From Sipunculus nudus (taxonomy: Eukaryota > Annelida > Sipuncula > Golfingiida > Sipunculidae): a stretch of DNA of 64,000 nt. Position numbers and translations under genes: made by a program. The stretch lies in the NCBI GenBank assembly GCA_026874595.1, contig CM049319.1:19325101-19389100 (forward strand). Reading direction: 5' to 3'. Below, one piece after another: positions 57,207-64,000 of this stretch. The notes under the pieces are model-generated. The model saw only the letters and a program-made list of their open reading frames with translations, made no database searches and was not told the origin of the DNA. Positions within the stretch are counted from its first letter, which is position 1. Every line of letters starts with the position of its first letter.

Positions 57207-57788
57207 AAGTCTTGCACAAAATGAAAAAAAACTATTTAATTTAACATTCACATTTTCTTGTCCAGTATTGAAGTCTACCCTTAACGCAAATTGGTCTCAA
57301 GATCACCTAAGAGAAATTATTTGTTTGTTGTTCTATTTAAGTATATGCTTAAAAGTATATACACAGATCGAGATTAAAAGTGTTTCAGAAGGCGAAACAA
57401 AAGAAAAGATTTTTAAAATTTAAAAAATCTGAAATTATATCGGCAATATTTGATACAGACATTTTATACATGCCTCAGTGGAATCGCAAAAACGCTGTTT
57501 GCGTATAGAAAGTTTATCTATTTTGTCAAATTTTACATTAAAATCAAAATTACATGTGGACCGTTCTATTCCGTCAGATTTTGAGAATATATAAATATCA
57601 ATGTAAACATCATCAAACGCTACGAAAATGTGTTTATGAAGTGTACTAGGTCTTACGAAATCCCTGTGACCGCCACGCCCACCGTTTCAGGTAATTGTAT
57701 GTTACACGGTTTATTCAAATACACCAAACCTGTCCGTAATATTTAGTTTGCTGGTTGTGAGTGACGAACGATCTTTTCTTTTATCATC
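57204..57788. other. TMEM41B 5' flank
   Basis: Promoter and 5' UTR by position. CCGCCACGCCCACC at 57670-57683 is a GC-box-like run. An in-frame TGA nine codons before the start codon supports the start chosen. Confidence 0.4.
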
Positions 57789-60700
57789 ATGAATAACATA
57801 GAAACTTCCGCGAAGAGGCGGACTCAGGCGAATGGTAGGATGTGAAGGGATCCTCGCATATTTTTCAGTTTATTGTGTCGTTTATTTGATTTTGATTTAA
57901 AGCACTAGGTCTATATTTAGCCTGTGGATGCAGTTGAACCGAGGTACGACTTAAGTTATGCTGGTCAGAAGTTCACCTGTTCGGGTGAAAGGGTGGCCAC
58001 GATGTGTTCACAAGTGTTCACATATGTTCACATAAGTCTGGTGTGACCGAATGTATCGGTTATAGATCTTTATCTTCACTTCGATCAGAACATGTTTTAG
58101 GGATAATCTTTGGCCTCTCAGCAGGTGGTAGATAAACTGAGGTCACTAAGTTTGGAGTAATATTTACCAGCCACGTTTACGTTTGAAAAAGTGAAGGACT
58201 TTATTCTGTATTAGTGAATGTACTGTTTACAATACAAATGCCGGTCTGTTGATGCAGTCAGCTATGTTACGTAATTCAGGCAGTGGTGTGATTGAGTACA
58301 AAGCTTGTTTGAACAGCTACCTTGTTACACTTTGTTGTAGGCAGCATACTGTTTTTTTCTATGATTGTATGTTTATTATATTGTATTGTATTTATAATTT
58401 ATTTTGAATGCTGCGTGTCATACTATAGTTTGTAGCCACTTAATTTAATATTAACAGTTTTAAACCTTATACAGTTCCCAATCTGAAGTCTGTGACTGTG
58501 AAAAGAGGTGTGTAAAAAAATTTCTGAGAGAAGATAAGCATCTAAATGACACAATATCATCTATTCAATTTGCCATTTCTCTTTACTTATATCTAACAAT
58601 AGTCGGCACCTGATGGTTAAAAAGTCAATTACATGGATATGTCTGGGGTGTTCGAAATAACACACATTTCTTATTAAGCGCAAATCACGCTCACGCAAAA
58701 AGCACATTAATAAAAACTCTTCTAACAAAACCACTTCCACAGTATGCTCTAATTTGAAGCGGGTTAACCTGCATATATATAATTATATATATATATATGT
58801 ATATTATATATAATGTAATCTTTGTATGCTAAACTGTCTGCAGGGAAACTTTACTGGCATACAAATATTTGCTCTAATGTCAGTCTAATAATCTTCATTA
58901 CTATTAAGATGCTGAGATTACAAACTTCAAGCTTGCTGGCTAACAAAATTAGGTATTTCTTTAGTCTGTATGTAAAAATTACAATGTGTAGACCATAAAA
59001 CTTCTTATTTTGTGATATTTTTTGGGTAGTTTTATATCTCATGATGTATTTGGTGTGAATTTATTATGGATTCTTCAAAGCGATCTGAAGTTAACCCAGC
59101 CAAAAGTTTATAAATCTTACCAAAGTTTAGTTTGCAGTTACTATAGTATAAACATCAAAGGATTAGCAGAGTACTTGATCAGAGGTAATCAAGTGTGAAC
59201 TTGAGACAGCAGACTGCAGCCTATGGCATATCAGCTGCTTATGTATATGCATGTTCGTAAACAAGAAGTGAAACTGAGAAAACGCAAACTTGCAGATTAC
59301 TTGATTAAAGGCAATCAAATGTGACCTTGATACGGCTCAAGTAATGCAGATTCACAGCATATGAAAGCCTCTCAAACTACTTCACACCTCTCCTAATTAA
59401 AGCCTATGGTAGGCCTATCCTAACTGCTGGCATGGTAAATTTCCCCTGCCAGCAGTTTAGCCTGTAGACTAAACAGGCAGAAGTTTAGCCACTTCCCATA
59501 AAATATTATGACAGTCCACTGTCACAGGGTTGCCAGCAGTCAGGGAGAAGATTTTTTTTTTCAAGGTCAGGGACAATTCAGAATTTTCTTAAAACTTTAG
59601 GGAATTCTTTTATATTTTGGGAAGTCGAGGAAATTTTGGCTTTGGCGATTGCAGTAACATAGTTATCAGGTTGAAAGAGTTTGGCATCTCATATAAAGTT
59701 GTGGTGTGTTTGCAGATTTAATCTTGTTTCCTTTTAATTTTTGTATAAAAATCTAAGATTGATGATGCAGAGTAAGGATACACAATATATATAACACCAA
59801 CAATTAATGATGGACCATTTCTGTTTCTGAGTATTAATATACAAAAAAAAAACAGTATCTGAGGATATTCTTATGTTCCATACGTTTTTTGTATTAGTTT
59901 TGCATTGGGTTTGCTGTAAATAACATTTTTGAGACCAAATTAAAAATTTGCATGATGATTTATATTTGAAAACCAACTCAGAGAAAAGCCAGGGATTTTT
60001 TATCAGAATTGGCTGCCGGCCACACTGTATCATGCAAAGCTGCCTTTTTCCTCTTTATGATAAATAAGTGTGTAGTTGCAGTGTTTGACAGGTGAGATTA
60101 ATATTCACACCTGGATGGACTTTGTTTCACTGATGGCCAGCTTCTTATCACTTTGATTTATATGATTATACCGCCAGGTAGATATTACTTTGGTGATTTA
60201 TATATGCCCTAGCTAGTGATCAGTTCCATAACTAATTGGGAACTTATTAACCCTTGCCTTGAACTTGGAGTTTGGAATGCATAATTTAATATTAATGTTT
60301 GCAAATCCTGGAAATTAAATATAAGCACAGATACAGTAAAGAGAGACATTTTGTAAACAGGATCTGGAATTCATTATTGGACAAGGTAAATAAATATGAA
60401 GAAACGGGGGAGATTTAAATGTGATCAGACAACTTAAATTTTTCTCAGTATTCTTAGCTAAAAATTCATATTTTACCCAGAAGCTTTATAACAAGATTGT
60501 CAGGTTTTATTTTCCCATTAATACTTAAGTTTACCAGTAAAAACCATAACAGCACATAAGCTTAAAATCTTCAGTTCACCTGTTTTATACGTTGTTATGA
60601 TTCTGTGTGAGTAAACACAGTGCCTTAGTGTGTGTTTACCATAACAAGACTGCATGACTAGATCTGAGTACAAGATGTCTGATCTTGCACATAAGTGACA

Positions 60701-63531
60701 ATTCACAAACAAGAAGAACATGAATGAAGAAACAATGGTTGGAAACTTGAAAAATCTTGATTTGTGAAGTTGCACATTATGACCACCAGGTGGCATGCAC
60801 CACATGTTTGTTTAGTGCCACTCATTGCGCCTGGTACAAGCTTTTTCCATTTCTGTACAGTCTGTACAGAAGAGAGCAGTTTAACTTTAAGAACAAAATA
60901 TAGAGGGACAATTAAATACATACCTAAAGGGAATACACAGTATTTTATGTTTCTTATATTTTACCATAATATACCTGATATCAGGTATATTAAAATATTA
61001 TAAACAAAAAATTTAGTGTGTTCTCCTTAAAGTATTACATTTTCTGTCAATATTTTGTTCAGAGTATTAGTATATTGATAAATATACTGTTGTTTTCATT
61101 TTCCATGAAATGCGCCATACCACTGACTGTAGGTATACCATAACAAAATGAAAATGAATAAAATAGTTTTATTTTCAGAACCTGTGGACAACACTTCTCC
61201 ACCAACCATGACAGGGGCCAAAACACAGAAATCTCATGATGATGGCAGTACTCGTTCATTCATCCTTCTCGCTTTAATTTTCATCTCCTCTGTATTGCTC
61301 ATGTGGGGTGTGTACCTGACATTTCCAAATCTAGAACCGTGAGTAAGCTGTGTTGTGTCAATATGGAATCAATTTAAAAATCATCTAAACTGTGACATGT
61401 GGCATCAGTTGTAAATTCCTCTGTTCCCAGTTCTATAGATGCGAAAGTAGGTTCAAAATCTAGAGACTTGCTAAATATGGGTTAAATTTTAAAGTATGTG
61501 AAACATCTGTAATGGAGAAGAACTGCAGAAGGGTGTAGTTGTGACAAGGAAATTCAATTCTGGAAATGTAATTTGTTTCTGCTTTATTTAACAACAATTT
61601 TACAGTATCACAGTTTTTTACAGTTAACCAGCTTATGATTACCTGCTGATAAAATCGAGGTCTGGAAATTCCAAACTTCTTATTTGACTCCATTGCAGGG
61701 GAATCTATTTGTAGAAATGTTGTGGTTTGGCATTTCAGCTTTCTTTACTGCATTATGTGATTCTGCACCTATTAAATAAAATAAATATGAGTAAAACATG
61801 TTTGATTTGTAACATGATATGTGTCACTTATACATTATCTCTTTGTTCTATTCTTATGGCAGACATGAATTGGAAGACTTGAAGTTGCCCCGAGATATAG
61901 ATGATGCCAAGAGGTTAGGGAATCTATTGTCAAGATATAAAGACAGATATTATGCTCAAGTTCTTGTCAGCTTCTTCATAACATATATATTGTATCCTTT
62001 TCAATTTCTCTCAGTTTGTTGTGTGTCAAGCTTTGTATGTATAGGTGAAAGCCAGCAAATCAATTATCTTTAATATAGAATTTATGTAATTTCTGACTTG
62101 CTCTTCATACATAGTGATGAAATGTAGGTAATTCTGTGATGAAATGTTCTTATAGTAGCATGTTTAATCACAGGCTGTTAGTGAACACAATACATGTGCC
62201 AGTGTTGACAAACAGAAAAAACATGCAACCTAAGGAGGTTGTTTGTATATGTGCAGAAGTTAAAGGGTCACATGTTGCAAAATGCTCTTTGCAAAATCTG
62301 GTTTGTCTGACGTGTCCAAATGTTCTTGTTGAATGTGGTATAAGCAAACAATCAGCCTTTGGGCAATGTGGGCAACATTTCCTGGCCTATTTTTAAAGAA
62401 GTTAGTTAAAAGATATCAGACTAGGCCCCTTTAAATACCATTTACCAGTGTCAGACTAACTAAATAGAATATTCCAGCTATAATATCAGCTAGTGTACAT
62501 TGGAATATTCCCAAGTCACTATTTGAGATTGGAATAACACTTAACTTTTCCAGTGTCAACTGTTTAGATGGGCATTCCAATGTAAAATGGAAGTTAAACC
62601 AGTATACATGGGAATTCCCATGTCAACTAGTTGAGTTCCAAAGTCAACTGATTTCCCTTATGTATCACTGTGACATTTACATGTATTAGTACAGTATTAC
62701 ATCATCATTAATATGGCTATCAGGAAGACCATGTCACCATGGCTGTGGTACTAGGAAAGCCTATTTACTTTTAACTTTCACTATTGCTATTATAGATTTC
62801 AGTTTACAGTTTCATATATTATGTACAACTTCATATATTATCCTTAACCCATTCCTCAGCCTGCAGTCATTTGCGATACCAGGGTCCATTTTTCTCAGCA
62901 TATTATCGGGGTTCCTGTTTATGTTTCCCCTGGCACTGTGCATGGTGTGTTTGGTGAGTATTTTTTTGCAGTTGGTTGGAAGGGACCTGAAAAAAACTGA
63001 AATGGTAATGATATATAGTAAGCTAATATTTCATTGTTGTTTTGAATGCAGTCAGTAAATACAATACCAGTAATTTGTATCAAGGACAGTTTTAATATAT
63101 CATTGTCTAGCCGTTTATAGCTTTTACAAGTTGATGGAGGTAATCCAGTCTTTTTCATATGATCTCTTTGAATTACTGCAGGCTTGTCTTTTTTGTGTGT
63201 TTTTTACAAGAAAACCATGATATGTAATGTAACATGTTAAATAATATGGTATTAAGTACATGTTAAATGTGTAAAGAGAGCTTATTTGCTCAGTTAAATA
63301 CTTTAAATTACAGCTCAAACATCATGTCTCATATATGTCATGTTGTATTATATTTGATTACATAATGTACCATCCATACCTGTATGAATTATGTAGAAGT
63401 GTAATAATCATATTTTGTTTTGTCAGTGTTCAGCCGTTGGTGCTTCAGTGTGCTACCTCCTGTCCTACCTCGTCGGACGTCGCCTCGTATGGAAATATAT
63501 ACCTGAAAAAGTTTCTAAGTGGTCCACACAG
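57789..63531 (+). CDS. TMEM41B: TMEM41B, ER membrane scramblase of the VTT/DedA family (5 exons, 3' end outside)
   Basis: Coding exons 57789-57834, 61179-61338, 61863-61991, 62860-62953 and 63427-63531 join in frame to 178 residues; the human protein has 291, so about 110 residues lie beyond the window. Donors read GTAGGA, GTGAGT, GTATCC, GTGAGT and GTGAAT; acceptors all end in AG after pyrimidine or T-rich runs. Landmarks: polar N-terminus (1-41), first membrane segment (42-64), LPRDIDDAK at 77-85, and the VTT-domain core FAIPGSIFLSILSGF at 116-130, then GAS near 148-150 and SYLVGR near 156-161. From the family: TMEM41B moves phospholipids across the ER membrane and works with VMP1 in autophagosome and lipid-droplet formation. 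The 15-residue first exon is supported by phase fit (15 codons plus one base) and the upstream stop, but resembles no sequence I know, so that exon is less certain than the rest. Confidence 0.92.
58772..58814. repeat. Imperfect TA microsatellite
   Basis: TA repeats with AAT and TGT interruptions in TMEM41B intron 1. Confidence 0.85.
59173..59338 (+). repeat. Short direct duplication, 126-bp spacing
   Basis: ACTTGATCAGAGGTAATCAA at 59173 and ACTTGATTAAAGGCAATCAA at 59299 are followed by (G/A)TGTGA(A/C)CTTGA in both. Confidence 0.6.
61992..62859. other. TMEM41B intron 3
   Basis: At 62450-62650 there are several loosely repeated, partly self-complementary phrases around GGAATTCCC and AGTCAACT, perhaps a decayed fold-back element. 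Nothing else seen. Confidence 0.35.
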
Positions 63532-63802
63532 GTGAATTAATGAATTATTTCACGAACCTCACGTTATTAAAAAAAAATATCTTAGTTCAGCTGGATGCAT
63601 ATACTTTAAAATGCTCCAAATTCCCTATAAAGGTGAGAATTGAAACATAATTATTTACAGGATTCAATTCATGTACGTATGTAATGTCATGTGGGACATT
63701 GTTTCATATAGGAATAAACACATTAAAAAGTCACCTGTGTGAGTACAGAGTCACAGTAAATCATGAAAATGTACAAGATGTACTTTTTTTTCAACATATA
63801 GA

Positions 63803-63858
63803 TATGTGTGTGCGTGTGTATGTATCTCTGTGTGTGAGGGTGTGTGTGTTTGTGTATG

Positions 63859-63908
<50 letters not shown>

Positions 63909-63942
63909 TATCTATATATATCTATATATATACATACATACA
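63803..63942. repeat. TG then TA compound microsatellite
   Basis: TG-rich tract to about 63860, then TA repeats grading into TATC and TACA, in TMEM41B intron 5. Confidence 0.9.
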
Positions 63943-64000
63943 GTAGAACATCTGTATTTTGGACACTGACAGGACCAGACATTTTTCCAGCAATAGAGAG

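Larger units (their letters stand above)
57835..61178. other. TMEM41B intron 1
   Basis: 3.3 kb, AT-rich. A triple GTTCACA lies at 58012-58034 and a diverged repeat-like segment with AGTCAGGGA phrases at about 59520-60030. No other exon, RNA gene or intact element was recognised. Confidence 0.5.

Noticed and set aside
63684-63982. Open frames across the TG/TA microsatellite
   Set aside because: Repetitive Ile-Tyr and Val-Cys runs are translations of dinucleotide repeats.

Overview
The window looks like nuclear DNA of an invertebrate animal, most likely a bivalve mollusc. There are intron-split orthologues of two animal membrane proteins (nurim and TMEM41B), vertebrate-like nuclear tRNA genes, and dense bivalve-style interspersed repeats with internal tandem cores, GGACAGAC-rich tails and terminal hairpins. 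No bacterial operons, CRISPR arrays or intact transposase or reverse transcriptase genes were seen. The bivalve assignment is inference from repeat style; the species cannot be named.

Bases 1-36037 are one tandem array of a ~1995-base unit: 18 consecutive units plus a 115-base start of a nineteenth. The array already runs at base 1, so it continues to the left. Each unit carries three tRNA genes: tRNA-Gln(CUG) on the minus strand, then tRNA-Pro(AGG) and tRNA-Pro(UGG) on the plus strand. That gives 54 apparently intact tRNA genes, each with internal A and B boxes and a downstream T-run for RNA polymerase III termination. Units are nearly identical, spacer included. The last complete unit is the most diverged, as expected at the edge of an array kept uniform by unequal exchange or gene conversion.

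Bases 36883-42382 hold three interspersed elements nested inside one another. Each begins with ACTAGA and ends in a stem-loop followed by TAAAA, and they contain tandem cores of about 180, 278 and 340 bases. A 12-base palindrome, GGTGGCGCCACC, recurs here and in related repeats in the introns to the right. Bases 42655-43130 form a large imperfect fold-back.

Bases 43862-54277 (minus strand) are a complete four-exon nurim gene of 273 residues. Its introns hold more of the tandem-core repeats, a 414-base hAT-like MITE with an exact 8-base target duplication, a 415-base element with 16-base perfect terminal inverted repeats, and two copies of an unnamed dispersed repeat. A 3.5-kb divergent intergenic region follows, with TA microsatellites, an LTR-like stretch and a candidate orphan first exon. 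Bases 57789-63531 (plus strand) are the first five coding exons of TMEM41B, which runs off the right end. Nurim (nuclear envelope) and TMEM41B (ER) are transcribed away from each other; nothing shows that they act together or with the tRNA array.
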